A DNA stretch of 44,293 bases, from positions 1 through 44,293 of IMG/VR virus record IMGVR_UViG_3300031566_000099; one strand, written 5' to 3'. Shown in pieces: positions 12,356 to 21,099 of the stretch. The DNA is from a virus. Numbering within the stretch: position 1 is the stretch's first letter; each line of letters begins with the position of its first letter. The position numbers and the translations under genes were made by a program. The notes under the pieces are model-generated. The model saw only the letters and a list, made by a program, of their open reading frames with translations. It was not told where the DNA came from and made no database searches.

Positions 12356-14551
12356 TTAAGCTTTCGGCTTTTGGGTCTCCATCTCTATGAGGTCTTTCCG
12401 GTCGATCTCAGCAGCCGCTGCGGCGTCTTTCCTCTCCTGCTCTGCGTCTGCCGCGGTGTCTTTGCGAACTTGTTCAGCAGCAGCTTGCATCGCATCTCTC
12501 TTTATCTTTGCCTGGGACTCCATCTGCATTGCCTGAAGCTTGGCCTGAGTTGCTGGATCCATCTGAGACTGCTGGCTTTCCTGCAACCTCTGTTCAAATC
12601 CTTTTACCTCATTCATCAGTTTCCCAAGAGAGTCCATATACTGTTTAACTCTGGGCATCTGTGTTGTGTCTTGGGCTAGTTGCTGAATGAGTTGTTTGGC
12701 ATGTGCCTCAACAGTTCTGATCCCTATAACCTCGTGCATCTTGGCGTTTCCTCCGGATTGAACGATTCTGGAGATTACACCAGCAGACAGCCCTATGAAT
12801 ACCTCAACTTGATCGGGGATATTCAATTCCTCTCTTACTCTGACAGGAACGCCATTCATTAAGGTGGCAAAGGCAAACTCGGCATCTCTTCCTGCCTCGG
12901 AAATCTGTGGTTTCCCTTCTGTTGGCACCCATCTTTTTGCTGTCTTCGGGTCTCCAGTCATCACATTGGCGAACATGTGCAGGATCTCCTGCTGTGCCGT
13001 TGGAGAGAACATCGGGCGTGCCTGCATCAGTTGCTGAATCTGGGTTTGCTCTGCAATGGGATTGCCGGCGCCTATCGGAACCTCTGGATCGAGGTCCCAC
13101 TTTGACGCATCAAGCCACTCTTCAGGAACCCCAAAGTCTTTGCACTCTTTCTGAAACTCCTGAACGTCCTTGTCACTGCTGTCTTTGATCGTAAAGCGCC
13201 TGCAAATCTCCTTATGCGAATAGGTCTCATACTGGAAAGCAGTTGCAAGGAGGCCGGTCAGCATTGCATTGACAGTGGACTGCTTCACTGAGGTCTCATA
13301 AGCAGTCTGCTCTTTCTGTGTTCCGCTATCTATCTCCTGTGTATAGGACATAGACGCCTCAGACATTAGCTGCCGAGTCTGAGACATCACCATTTGCACA
13401 AGATTGCCGTCAATTTGGTGCCTCTCGCTCTGTGGAACTATCCCAATACCCTCTGGTATAAATGCGCGGTCAAAAAGCTCAACTGAGTTAGCCCTACCCC
13501 TTCCATTTGGATCGGAAGACCGGAATATAGTGTTGAAATTCTCAAACATGTGCTGCATCAGCCTGCACCTTGTCAGGTTGGTCCAGAAACATGGTTCCAT
13601 GAGAAGGAAACCCAGTGATCGAACACTGTGGTACAGGAACGGTGCGGTTGAGGACAAATCCCCAAACTGTATGTGCAGGATCTGGGATAGGTCTTCAGCA
13701 ACTGGCGTGTCGCCGTTATCGAAGAGGAACTCGTCCCACTCAGCACCGCGAGTTTCCCTGTCTGGAATGACCCTGAGCTTCCATTTGTTGTCATCTTCAT
13801 CCAGGAAATAAAGCTCCCAGAGCCGAATTGTCGGCACCGCGTCTCCAGAGTAGAACGCTCCATTCTGCTTGTAGATTTCGGAGCTTCGTTCAGGCTGATT
13901 CTCCCAGTCAACTTGTTCATCGGTTTCCCAGTTAATTTGATGGTATTCTTTGAGTATCTTTTTAACCGCGCCCTTTTTCCATCCTTTGCGTGCATGTTTG
14001 CCAAAGGCTACTTCAGACAGTTCCCCTATGGTATAGTTACGTCTTTCGGCGAACCATACTAAGTTATCCAATGCTGTGCGAGTATCAGTAGGGACTCGTA
14101 GCTTATCGATGGAGGCCAATCGAGGAACCCATCCCTCTGCTGTTGGCCAGATCCATGCCCCTATTCCGTGGGAGACAACAGAGGCGAACTTTGATTTATA
14201 GAGTTCGTAGAAGGTCCTGTTCGCCTTCATCTTTCGATTGATGGCCGTGGTAATGAATGTCTCCCAATCCATTGACTCTCGAACTGGACCGTTTACTAGG
14301 CGAATTCGGAAGTAGATGGATGGTTTAAGGAAGGCGTTATAGTATTGCCTTCGTGCGTGATGATTCAGAACAGAGGCTTCCCCCCAATTGACGTTTATCT
14401 TGAGGTTCCATTTGCTAGCGTCCTCCTTTGAAACTGGTGGAACTCCGTTAAATAAATCGTTTATCCGACGCCGGTTTTCGGATCGGACCCTCTCAACATC
14501 ATCGCCAGCACGAATCGTATCCAGTGCTTTTCTCGCATCAGTGAATTTCAT
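12356..14551 (-). CDS. portal protein
   Basis: A 731-residue protein starting MKFTDARKALDTIRAGDD, with TGGAGATTAAAA as ribosome binding site. Portal-like features: an N-terminal arm with basic residues (VRSENRRRINDLF), Trp-rich stretches (NVNWGEASVLNHHARRQYYN), a wing region with strands (WELYFLDEDDNKWKLRVI), a long helical crown region, and a C-terminal Ala/Gln/Lys coiled coil (KLQAMQMESQAKIKRDAMQ). Its length is close to that of P22-type podovirus portals (about 725 residues). Directly upstream lie TerL and two small genes in the same operon, the usual packaging neighbourhood. It forms the dodecameric DNA entry channel and head-tail connector. It overlaps the upstream gene by 14 nt. Confidence 0.8.
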   Translation of the reverse strand: MKFTDARKALDTIRAGDDVERVRSENRRRINDLFNGVPPVSKEDASKWNLKINVNWGEASVLNHHARRQYYNAFLKPSIYFRIRLVNGPVRESMDWETFITTAINRKMKANRTFYELYKSKFASVVSHGIGAWIWPTAEGWVPRLASIDKLRVPTDTRTALDNLVWFAERRNYTIGELSEVAFGKHARKGWKKGAVKKILKEYHQINWETDEQVDWENQPERSSEIYKQNGAFYSGDAVPTIRLWELYFLDEDDNKWKLRVIPDRETRGAEWDEFLFDNGDTPVAEDLSQILHIQFGDLSSTAPFLYHSVRSLGFLLMEPCFWTNLTRCRLMQHMFENFNTIFRSSDPNGRGRANSVELFDRAFIPEGIGIVPQSERHQIDGNLVQMVMSQTRQLMSEASMSYTQEIDSGTQKEQTAYETSVKQSTVNAMLTGLLATAFQYETYSHKEICRRFTIKDSSDKDVQEFQKECKDFGVPEEWLDASKWDLDPEVPIGAGNPIAEQTQIQQLMQARPMFSPTAQQEILHMFANVMTGDPKTAKRWVPTEGKPQISEAGRDAEFAFATLMNGVPVRVREELNIPDQVEVFIGLSAGVISRIVQSGGNAKMHEVIGIRTVEAHAKQLIQQLAQDTTQMPRVKQYMDSLGKLMNEVKGFEQRLQESQQSQMDPATQAKLQAMQMESQAKIKRDAMQAAAEQVRKDTAADAEQERKDAAAAAEIDRKDLIEMETQKPKA

Positions 14552-14927
14552 TTTTAATCTCCATTGGTATCCAGCAGTTTGCTTTTGTGAACTCGTTCAT
14601 TTGATCGTCTGTAATTGTTGAAACAAAATGCTCAAGCGGAACATGTACCTTCAGCCTCATTGCACACCCACACACAAGGCACATTGCTAGGTCCTGCTCA
14701 TTTTCAACAGATACCTTCATGTTGTTTTTCACACTTAAAGCCTTTTGTATTGCAGAAGCGATAGGGTCTTTAACAACCTCCCACCATAGCCCCCCATGGT
14801 GCTTAACACACTTCATGCAATGATTTGCCCTAGACTGAGCTAACTCTCGATCTACGGGTTTGGCTCCGTCTCCCAGCCAATCTGCCAATATAAAAGCCAT
14901 GGCTTCGGCCTGTTGTATTGGGTTCAT
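14538..14927 (-). CDS. Cys/His-rich zinc-binding-type protein (129 aa)
   Basis: Begins MNPIQQAEAMAFILADWLGD and overlaps the previous stop as ATGA. Two candidate zinc half-sites are NHCMKCVKHHGG (residues 35-46) and MCLVCGCAMRLKVHVP (81-96), four or more Cys plus His in zinc-ribbon spacing. The C-terminal part (EHFVSTITDDQMNEFTKA) is helical. I have seen such double-CxxC proteins near portal and terminase genes in uncultured phages, with no assigned role. Binding DNA, RNA or TerL is possible. It lies between the portal and TerL modules in the leftward packaging operon. Confidence 0.6.
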   Translation of the reverse strand: MNPIQQAEAMAFILADWLGDGAKPVDRELAQSRANHCMKCVKHHGGLWWEVVKDPIASAIQKALSVKNNMKVSVENEQDLAMCLVCGCAMRLKVHVPLEHFVSTITDDQMNEFTKANCWIPMEIKNEIH

Positions 14928-15268
14928 TTCTTTATCCTAGCTCCGCAGGTAGAGCATCCACCTGGACGCTTAATGGGGGGAACGCTTGATGGAGAAGCTG
15001 TAACAATAGACACTGACCCCGATACTTGCCTGCACCATTTGGGATCATTCCCAAGCCTGTTGCAATTGTAAGTATGCAAGTCTTCCGCAACTTCTTCCAT
15101 AGTGGCTCTGGAGCAGTTGTTTGCTTTTCGATATGCAAGTATCAACTGAAGCTGAACAGAGAAGCTGTAGTCTCCTGGAAAATACATTTCCTTTCCGCCG
15201 CACAGTTCTTTATACGGAAAAGCCCCTGGAGGATGTTTATGCGTGCTCCTAAGAATCCACTTTGTCAT
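14924..15268 (-). CDS. small packaging-operon protein with C-terminal Cys motif (114 aa)
   Basis: Begins MTKWILRSTHKHPPGAFPYK, with ATGA overlaps at both ends. An N-terminal strand pair (PPGAFPYKELCGGKEMYFPG) is followed by helices (FSVQLQLILAYRKANNCSRA, MEEVAEDLHTYNCNRLG) and the end GGCSTCGARIKK, where CxxC could bind metal. The pattern of an HPPGGF/Y start, a helix with RKAN, and C-x-RLG-x-x-x-x-W-C is known to me from small phage proteins beside TerL. Function unknown. The clean coupling to TerL suggests a packaging or head-assembly job. Confidence 0.6.
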   Translation of the reverse strand: MTKWILRSTHKHPPGAFPYKELCGGKEMYFPGDYSFSVQLQLILAYRKANNCSRATMEEVAEDLHTYNCNRLGNDPKWCRQVSGSVSIVTASPSSVPPIKRPGGCSTCGARIKK

Positions 15269-17040
15269 ATGTGCTGTAGGGTTGCTCTGCTTAACACGTC
15301 TCGAAACTCTTTTTCCTGCTCGTAGTAATCATCAAACGGATCGGCCTCGTCAGCGTCTGCTGCGATATTCCCAATCTGAAAGCCTTGATCTCTTGCCCCC
15401 TCAATGCAAATGGCAAGCCAGTCAAACAAATCAGGGGACCGCCCCATTCTCTTGCGGGTATCAGACTTTTTCTCGATCTCAGTTTTATTGCCTTGAACAA
15501 CTCCGTATTCCCTCAAGCATCCCTCAAGCATCACGTCATGCGGGAGTTCTCGCATTTGGTTGCATTCAATCGTGTAACGGACGGAAAACCACATCTCAGT
15601 TACGAACTTGGAATAGTGTTCATCACAACGCTTATGGCGTTTCTGATGCTTTGCTTCATCCCATATGAGAAGATCAGACCTAACCGGACGGCTGCTAGGT
15701 CTAGCTCCAGAGTCAACTGGCTTTGGAGTCTGGTGCCCGAAAAGAAGGGCAAAGGCGTGTCCTACAGTTCCTTTCCCAAACGAGTCGTAATAGCAGTTCT
15801 CGACTGGGATATTGAATCGTTGCAGGTCTCGTTGGACTTCTGCTGCAATTTGATCCTCTGGCTTTTCTGCAATTCCGGGTTTTACTGGGATTACCCTTGG
15901 AGGATAGACCTTCAGAATCATCTTCCCGTCTCGATCCGGACCCCACTCAATCATGCCCCCCACGCAGCGATCCTCTCCGCCGTATGCAGGATCAACCCCG
16001 TAAATTCTAGTAACGTTATCCCCTCCCCAGATAGCGGGTTCGTGCGCGCCATGCTGATTGCACATCTGCTGCGTAACTACCCTGTGCCCGACCAGCCCGT
16101 ATCGCATTACCCCCTTACATTGGGAATAATACTGGATTGAGTCCTCTTCCCAGAAGCTTTTGACTGCATCAACCTTCCGCCAGCTGATCATGTAAGGATA
16201 TCTAGGAGGCAGATAGCTGGGGTGGTCGTAGTTGGGGGAGTCAGTTCCGACGAAGTTAATGCAGATTCCGTTATGGAACCGCGTTCTCCATGTGGTTGTT
16301 TTCTCGGGTTCTTCCTGCTTATCCCAGCCCTCGACAGGCTCTGCAACTCTCCCAAGCGGGTCCATTGGATCCAGAGGGTTTCCTAAAAACACCCCTTTAT
16401 AGTCCTTCCCTAGGAAGTTGGGGATTGCGTCCAAGAAGCTAGATCCCATCAGCTGGCACTCGTCTGCGACTTGTCTAAGGCGTTTCTGCTTAACTCCGAC
16501 GTATTTCCCCAATCCAACGTATCGATTTGACTGCATACACGGGATGCAAATGATCCCCTTCCTTAAAACCCTGGCCTTGTCGTCTCTGGTAATTTTGTCG
16601 GTTGATATCGAGTGGTAGGACTCTAGTGGGGTTCCAGGCAGATGGGGGTAAATGTCTCTTGCTCGGTTGAAAAGGTCCTTAATGGCGCCCCATACACGCA
16701 GTTCTAGCCCTCGAACGTCCGTGGAACTGACTAAAACGAGAGTATTATCCGGATCCGTCCAGTATTCGATAAGAGCCCATTTGGCGGCAGGATAGGTTTT
16801 CCCAGCGTCAGCTGGCCCCATCATTACCGTGATAGTTTCCTCTACTAAGGTTTTGAAGGCCAATTCGCTCCATCGATGAACGTCGTCTTCAGGCCATAGA
16901 AGGCGTTCTATTTTGTTGAAGTGTTCGACGGCTTTGCCCTCGGCAAACAGATTGTCTCGCAACATCGCTAACTCGATGTCTATTTGAAGCGAATCTTCCG
17001 GCCAGTCGTAGCCGTATTGGGTTATTATTGCGTTTGACAT
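15265..17040 (-). CDS. terL: terminase large subunit (packaging ATPase/nuclease)
   Basis: A 591-residue protein. The ATPase domain has Walker A GPADAGKT at residues 75-82, preceded by strand ETITVMM, and Walker B RQVADE with the catalytic acid pair at 193-194. The nuclease domain (RNase H fold) has acidic Asp350 in YGVDPAYGGEDR, Asp419 in CYYDSFGKGTVGHAF, and Asp537/Asp540 in GRSPDLFDW. The length and domain order are usual for TerL. It drives DNA into the head through the portal and cuts the concatemer. First gene of the leftward packaging operon, starting opposite the rightward tail operon. No strong ribosome binding site precedes it (CTAGAGCCG). Confidence 0.93.
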   Translation of the reverse strand: MSNAIITQYGYDWPEDSLQIDIELAMLRDNLFAEGKAVEHFNKIERLLWPEDDVHRWSELAFKTLVEETITVMMGPADAGKTYPAAKWALIEYWTDPDNTLVLVSSTDVRGLELRVWGAIKDLFNRARDIYPHLPGTPLESYHSISTDKITRDDKARVLRKGIICIPCMQSNRYVGLGKYVGVKQKRLRQVADECQLMGSSFLDAIPNFLGKDYKGVFLGNPLDPMDPLGRVAEPVEGWDKQEEPEKTTTWRTRFHNGICINFVGTDSPNYDHPSYLPPRYPYMISWRKVDAVKSFWEEDSIQYYSQCKGVMRYGLVGHRVVTQQMCNQHGAHEPAIWGGDNVTRIYGVDPAYGGEDRCVGGMIEWGPDRDGKMILKVYPPRVIPVKPGIAEKPEDQIAAEVQRDLQRFNIPVENCYYDSFGKGTVGHAFALLFGHQTPKPVDSGARPSSRPVRSDLLIWDEAKHQKRHKRCDEHYSKFVTEMWFSVRYTIECNQMRELPHDVMLEGCLREYGVVQGNKTEIEKKSDTRKRMGRSPDLFDWLAICIEGARDQGFQIGNIAADADEADPFDDYYEQEKEFRDVLSRATLQHI

Positions 17041-17057
17041 GAAACGGCTCTAGGACG

Positions 17058-17081
17058 TTACTGCCTCAGTAATTATACTGA
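17058..17081. promoter_or_regulatory. overlapping palindromes in the divergent TerL/tail promoter region
   Basis: TTACTG-CCT-CAGTAA (17058-17072) and TCAGTA-ATTA-TACTGA (17066-17081) overlap, giving three alternating half-sites of CAGTA/TACTG. The whole 56-bp gap between the divergent start codons of TerL and the first tail gene is otherwise plain, so this is the best candidate operator. The downstream start also lies in a small AAGG-CAAA-CCTT hairpin (17085-17096), which contains its ribosome binding site. Confidence 0.55.
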
Positions 17082-17096
17082 ATCAAGGCAAACCTT

Positions 17097-17924
17097 ATGA
17101 GCGCGACTACACCCTGCGTCCCCTGCTGCACCACACCTCAAACTGTTCAAGTTCCTGGAACCATTGGCAACGATGGAGATCCTGGAGTTGATGGTTCTAA
17201 TGGATTCAACGCATATACCACTGTTTCTATTGCAAATACCGTCCCCGCCTCAGTTGGATCAACCGTCCTTTTAGATGTTGTAAACTCTTCATGGATGGTG
17301 GTCGGACAGCCAATTTATGTTGAGGGAGGGTCAAATTATGTCGTAACTGCCATCCCAAGTTCGACACAGGTTACTTTACAATGGAAAGGCTTCGAAGATG
17401 ATGCTGCGGCTTTGTCCGCGATTGCGTTAGGCGCTGGGGTTTCTCCGGGAGGTAGCCAAGCCGTAACGACTCACACTCGGCTGACGGTATATGCGTCTGG
17501 CGATCCATATCCCATGAAAGTCACTTCAGAACTGTTGGACTTTGGGGGAACGGACCCCTCTCTAGTTCTCAACGAGGCCGGCACTTGGTTGATTTTTCCA
17601 AGGGCGCGAATTGACTACTTCAATGCGACTTATGCAGCTGCCACCTATTTGGATGAAGTTCCTACGTTTACGTTGGTGCTAAGAGAGACACTGAACACAA
17701 ACCTTAATCTGGATGACAGTTCGACTACTTTTCAGATGCGAGATGTTACGACCGCCTATTTTACGGCGCAAACTACCAACCTGCCTGGAGTAGTTTACAA
17801 AACCACATCGACTACCGACAGAATTCAGCTATGGGGCTCTGTATCTGCTCTCCCGTCTACTGGACAAATCTGGGCGGTAGAGGCAGACATCGTTGCCTTG
17901 AAGATTTCTGAATCGACCACATGA
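17097..17924 (+). CDS. collagen-like start, beta-rich structural or appendage protein
   Basis: A 275-residue protein starting MSATTPCVPCCTTPQTVQVP. Residues about 21-38 have six collagen-type G-x-y triplets (GTIGNDGDPGVDGSNGFN). The rest is beta-rich, with ANTVPASVGSTVLLDVVNSS, VGQPIYVEGGSNYVV and an Asn/Thr-rich end. Segments such as SWMVVGQPIYVEGG followed by a GTW/GY strand are known to me from surface or appendage proteins of uncultured phages. Cysteines cluster at the N-terminus. Likely a fibre or head-surface appendage. It is the first gene of the long rightward tail operon. Confidence 0.6.
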   Translation: MSATTPCVPCCTTPQTVQVPGTIGNDGDPGVDGSNGFNAYTTVSIANTVPASVGSTVLLDVVNSSWMVVGQPIYVEGGSNYVVTAIPSSTQVTLQWKGFEDDAAALSAIALGAGVSPGGSQAVTTHTRLTVYASGDPYPMKVTSELLDFGGTDPSLVLNEAGTWLIFPRARIDYFNATYAAATYLDEVPTFTLVLRETLNTNLNLDDSSTTFQMRDVTTAYFTAQTTNLPGVVYKTTSTTDRIQLWGSVSALPSTGQIWAVEADIVALKISESTT

Positions 17925-17928
17925 TCCA

Positions 17929-19944
17929 ATGGCAGGAGTACGATTAACTTCAGACACCACGGTATGGGATGGGTTCCTCGAACTAACTGGGGGAATCAAC
18001 TCCGGATGGGCGCCGTCTTTGCTCAAAAGAGACCAGTTAAGCTTTGCTTGGAATTGCACGATAAGGGGCGGATATATCACTCACAGGCCATCCCGCAGCC
18101 CGAGAGTGATGGATTTTGGATCAAACTCAGTTGTTCAGCAAAGAGTTCAAGGCGGTGTTTTTCAATTCGGTGAGTTTTATCAGCCTGACAACGCGGCAGC
18201 TTATATTGTTGCCAGCATATCTGGTCGGTTATTCTCGTTCTCTCTAGTTGGGGCCACAAGTGTTGTAAAAGAGATAACAATACGAAACCAGACTCTAACT
18301 ACTTCCGATTTCGTGACTCCTGCCGTTGACACGATAATAGGAATCAACGTTGCAAGCACTGACAACATCAAGGCTAACGTCCAAGTGGAGATTGCAGGGG
18401 CAACCTATAGCATTGCTAGTGTTCTAAGCTCCACTTCGCTTGAGATACGCAATGTAAACGCAATTCCTGGTAACACAGTATCCTCTGGAACAGGCGTTAT
18501 CATATGGGACGTGAACCCTGCGCTTCGTCCTCAATCTTGGTTTTGTCAGGCAGAGAAGTGGCTCATTATTCAGGATGGACAGTCGGTTCCTGTTCTGTGG
18601 GATGGCGCCAATGCGGAAAGGTCCAAGCTGAGTCTTGGGCAAATCACGGCAGGGAAGATGATGACATACAATCTGGGCAGGATTGTTAAGGTCAATCCAG
18701 ATGGCAAAACTTTCCTGATTGGAGATATTGTCTACGGATCTTCTGGAACGGCTGGGGAAAGAAACAGGGATGCCATTCTCTATACAAAAGAGAACACTTA
18801 TCTAACTGGCGGAGGATTCTTCACTGTTCCAGGAGGGTTTGGAGAAATCCGGTTTCTAAAGCCTGTTGCAATCCTTGAAAAGGAACTCGGGCAAGGCCCA
18901 GTTCAGGTTGGGACTCCGGAGGTTCTGTTCGCTTTAGACCTTCCGGTAGACAGAACAACATGGCAGGACCTGTCTAACCCAATACTGTCCGTTTCACAGC
19001 TAACCAATGGAGGGCAAAGTCAAACATCGGCAATAAACGTCAATGGAGACTTGTTCTACCGGGCAAAAGACGGGATCCGCAGCTTCGTCCTAGGCCAAAG
19101 GGATTTTGCATCTCAGTGGAGTAACACTCCCGTATCCCGAGAAATGAACCGGGTACTTCCGAAGGACGATCCAACGCTTCTAAAATACGCAAGTGGAGTC
19201 GTCTTTGATAACCGGCTGCTGATGACGACTTCTCCAGTCCACAGTACGCGCGGCACATATCATAGGGGTCTTGTCGCATTGGACTTCGATGTTCTATCCA
19301 GTATGCGAGACAAGGCGCCTCCCTCGTATGATGGGGTATGGGTAGGGGCGAACACGCTGCAAATACTGAAGGGGGACGTAGAGGGAGACGAGAGATGCTT
19401 TGAATTTGTAATGACTGGGGACGGGGTTATTCAGCTATGGGAGCTTTCGAGAGAGGGGAAAAAAGATGCAAATAACATCCCAATTAAGTGGACGTTCGAG
19501 ACCGCGGACATGTTCAGAAGCTCAGACCAATATACGCAAATCGACATCAAAAAACTGATGAACGGAGAGCTTTATGTAAGCGACGTTCAAGGGCGGGTTG
19601 ATTTCAAGGTGTTCTTCAAGCCAGACCAGCATCCATGTTGGGTCCCGTGGCATAACTGGTTTATCTGCCAAAAGGAAAGTGAGTGTGTCATAGACGAAAG
19701 CAACTGCGTTTCAAGAGACGTGTATAAGCTAACCTATAAGCACAAAATGCCTTTTGGACAGCCGACTGATGATTGCGATTCAAACACAGAATCCCCTTAC
19801 AGGATTGGAAGGACGTTTCAAGTCCGTGTCGAAGTCATTGGATCATGCAAAATCAGAGGGTTGCGCCTTATGGCTGTTCTTCAGCCGGAACCAGCTTTCG
19901 GAGCGCCAATCTGCAACATAATCGAAGAGTCAGTTGACGTGTAA
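17929..19944 (+). CDS. probable tail nozzle / beta-propeller tail tube protein
   Basis: A 671-residue beta-rich protein beginning MAGVRLTSDTTVWDGFLELT. Blade-like repeats occur: GGVFQFGEFYQPDNAAAYIV, WFCQAEKWLIIQDGQSVPVL, NGDLFYRAKDGIRSFVLGQR, VFDNRLLMTTSP, YDGVWVGANTLQ, CFEFVMTGDGVIQLW. The segment DLFYRAKDGIRSF is typical of podoviral tail nozzle proteins (T7 tail tubular protein B and related stabilisation proteins). The C-terminal 150 residues hold five Cys in loops. A long rightward operon with an adaptor-like gene (21621-22703) downstream supports a nozzle call. The family was not verified. Confidence 0.65.
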   Translation: MAGVRLTSDTTVWDGFLELTGGINSGWAPSLLKRDQLSFAWNCTIRGGYITHRPSRSPRVMDFGSNSVVQQRVQGGVFQFGEFYQPDNAAAYIVASISGRLFSFSLVGATSVVKEITIRNQTLTTSDFVTPAVDTIIGINVASTDNIKANVQVEIAGATYSIASVLSSTSLEIRNVNAIPGNTVSSGTGVIIWDVNPALRPQSWFCQAEKWLIIQDGQSVPVLWDGANAERSKLSLGQITAGKMMTYNLGRIVKVNPDGKTFLIGDIVYGSSGTAGERNRDAILYTKENTYLTGGGFFTVPGGFGEIRFLKPVAILEKELGQGPVQVGTPEVLFALDLPVDRTTWQDLSNPILSVSQLTNGGQSQTSAINVNGDLFYRAKDGIRSFVLGQRDFASQWSNTPVSREMNRVLPKDDPTLLKYASGVVFDNRLLMTTSPVHSTRGTYHRGLVALDFDVLSSMRDKAPPSYDGVWVGANTLQILKGDVEGDERCFEFVMTGDGVIQLWELSREGKKDANNIPIKWTFETADMFRSSDQYTQIDIKKLMNGELYVSDVQGRVDFKVFFKPDQHPCWVPWHNWFICQKESECVIDESNCVSRDVYKLTYKHKMPFGQPTDDCDSNTESPYRIGRTFQVRVEVIGSCKIRGLRLMAVLQPEPAFGAPICNIIEESVDV

Positions 19945-21086
19945 TGGCTACATCATGTGATAAAATCAAATGCTGCCAAACCGACCCAGCTTTAGGCGAT
20001 TTCGGAGGGTTTTCCATAGTCGGTGGTGATTTTCCTGGTGGTGCCGTTCAGGGCAATCTTGAAAGCACTTACATCATAGATTGTCCAGAAGGGATCATCT
20101 GTACAGAAGGTCAATATCCGGTTTCCATAACAATCCCAGATGGAACAGTCACAAACCCGTATGGGCCAACTCCAGACGGGTTTCCTTATACGATTCAAGT
20201 TCCGTGTGGAAACGATTATCTTTACAAGACTATCCCAGCTTCAGCTACACCGAGGGAGATTAACAGAGCCACCTTCGACCTTCTTGCTCAAGCGGCAGAA
20301 TGTGAAGCGGAAATTATAGGCTCATCTCCGCCTTACAGTTCTGGAGGAACTACGTCAGGATCACTGTTCGCAAACTCGGAAATAGATCCCGTTCAGTGCA
20401 GCGTAGAAGATCCGTTATTTGCCACAAATCCCGGAGGACTTCTCAGGTATGATAGCGCAACTAAACTGGTGACTCTTCCAGCTGGGACACACTCAAGCAC
20501 TGTATCCCAAGCTGCTGCTGATGCTGCTGCTGCTGCCTATGTGGAGGCGCAGGTTGCAAAATACGTTGCAGAAGGAGGGCTTTGCATTCCGGAGAATTGC
20601 TGGGCTGATTCTGATTTGATGACTTGGGAGGAAACTGGCATCCCTACGTCCGCCTTCAACTTTGTATGTGGATCCGACTGTTCTGGAGTTAGCACATTCT
20701 CGCCAGCTGTAGGGCGAATTGTTTCTGGAGAAGTCACTTGTATTCGCCCAATAGGTTCCACGGTAAGCTGTGGGACTTCCCGTGGTTATATCAAAGGAAC
20801 TATGTCCGTTGTTATCGGGGTAGGGCAAACGCCTCCAACCTGTGTTCAAACTTTTACAGCTGTTATTCCAGTCGGTGGGCAGATCAGGGTTCGATATATG
20901 CGAGCAACAAGCGACGTGATTTACAACACTCCCGGCCCACTGGAGGTGAAAGTTCCTGTGACTTGGACGGATCTTACCCCCCCAATCTCTACAAGTGCTA
21001 ATGTATTCATAACCACTATAGGCGGCACGCCTGATCCCGGTGAGACAAGTACGTTGACTTACATTTATAAGATAGGCGCGACATAA
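19944..21086 (+). CDS. Cys-rich beta-structured virion protein (380 aa)
   Basis: Begins MATSCDKIKCCQTDPALGDF and overlaps the nozzle stop as TAATG. At least 15 cysteines, mostly in short loops (CDKIKCC, CPEGIICTEG, NFVCGSDCSG), suggest disulphide stabilisation outside the cell or metal binding. Beta strands with Pro/Thr/Ser linkers dominate. An Ala-rich helix, SQAAADAAAAAYVEAQVAKY, lies in the middle. No family recognised. Position between nozzle and adaptor suggests a tail fibre, tail spike component or structural accessory. A C-terminal lectin-like or adhesion domain is possible but not visible. Confidence 0.55.
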   Translation: MATSCDKIKCCQTDPALGDFGGFSIVGGDFPGGAVQGNLESTYIIDCPEGIICTEGQYPVSITIPDGTVTNPYGPTPDGFPYTIQVPCGNDYLYKTIPASATPREINRATFDLLAQAAECEAEIIGSSPPYSSGGTTSGSLFANSEIDPVQCSVEDPLFATNPGGLLRYDSATKLVTLPAGTHSSTVSQAAADAAAAAYVEAQVAKYVAEGGLCIPENCWADSDLMTWEETGIPTSAFNFVCGSDCSGVSTFSPAVGRIVSGEVTCIRPIGSTVSCGTSRGYIKGTMSVVIGVGQTPPTCVQTFTAVIPVGGQIRVRYMRATSDVIYNTPGPLEVKVPVTWTDLTPPISTSANVFITTIGGTPDPGETSTLTYIYKIGAT

Positions 21087-21099
21087 CCAATAAAACATC

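Noticed and set aside
15385-16140. 251-residue rightward reading frame opposite TerL
   Set aside because: Antisense shadow of a clear TerL sequence; composition and lack of motifs do not support a gene.
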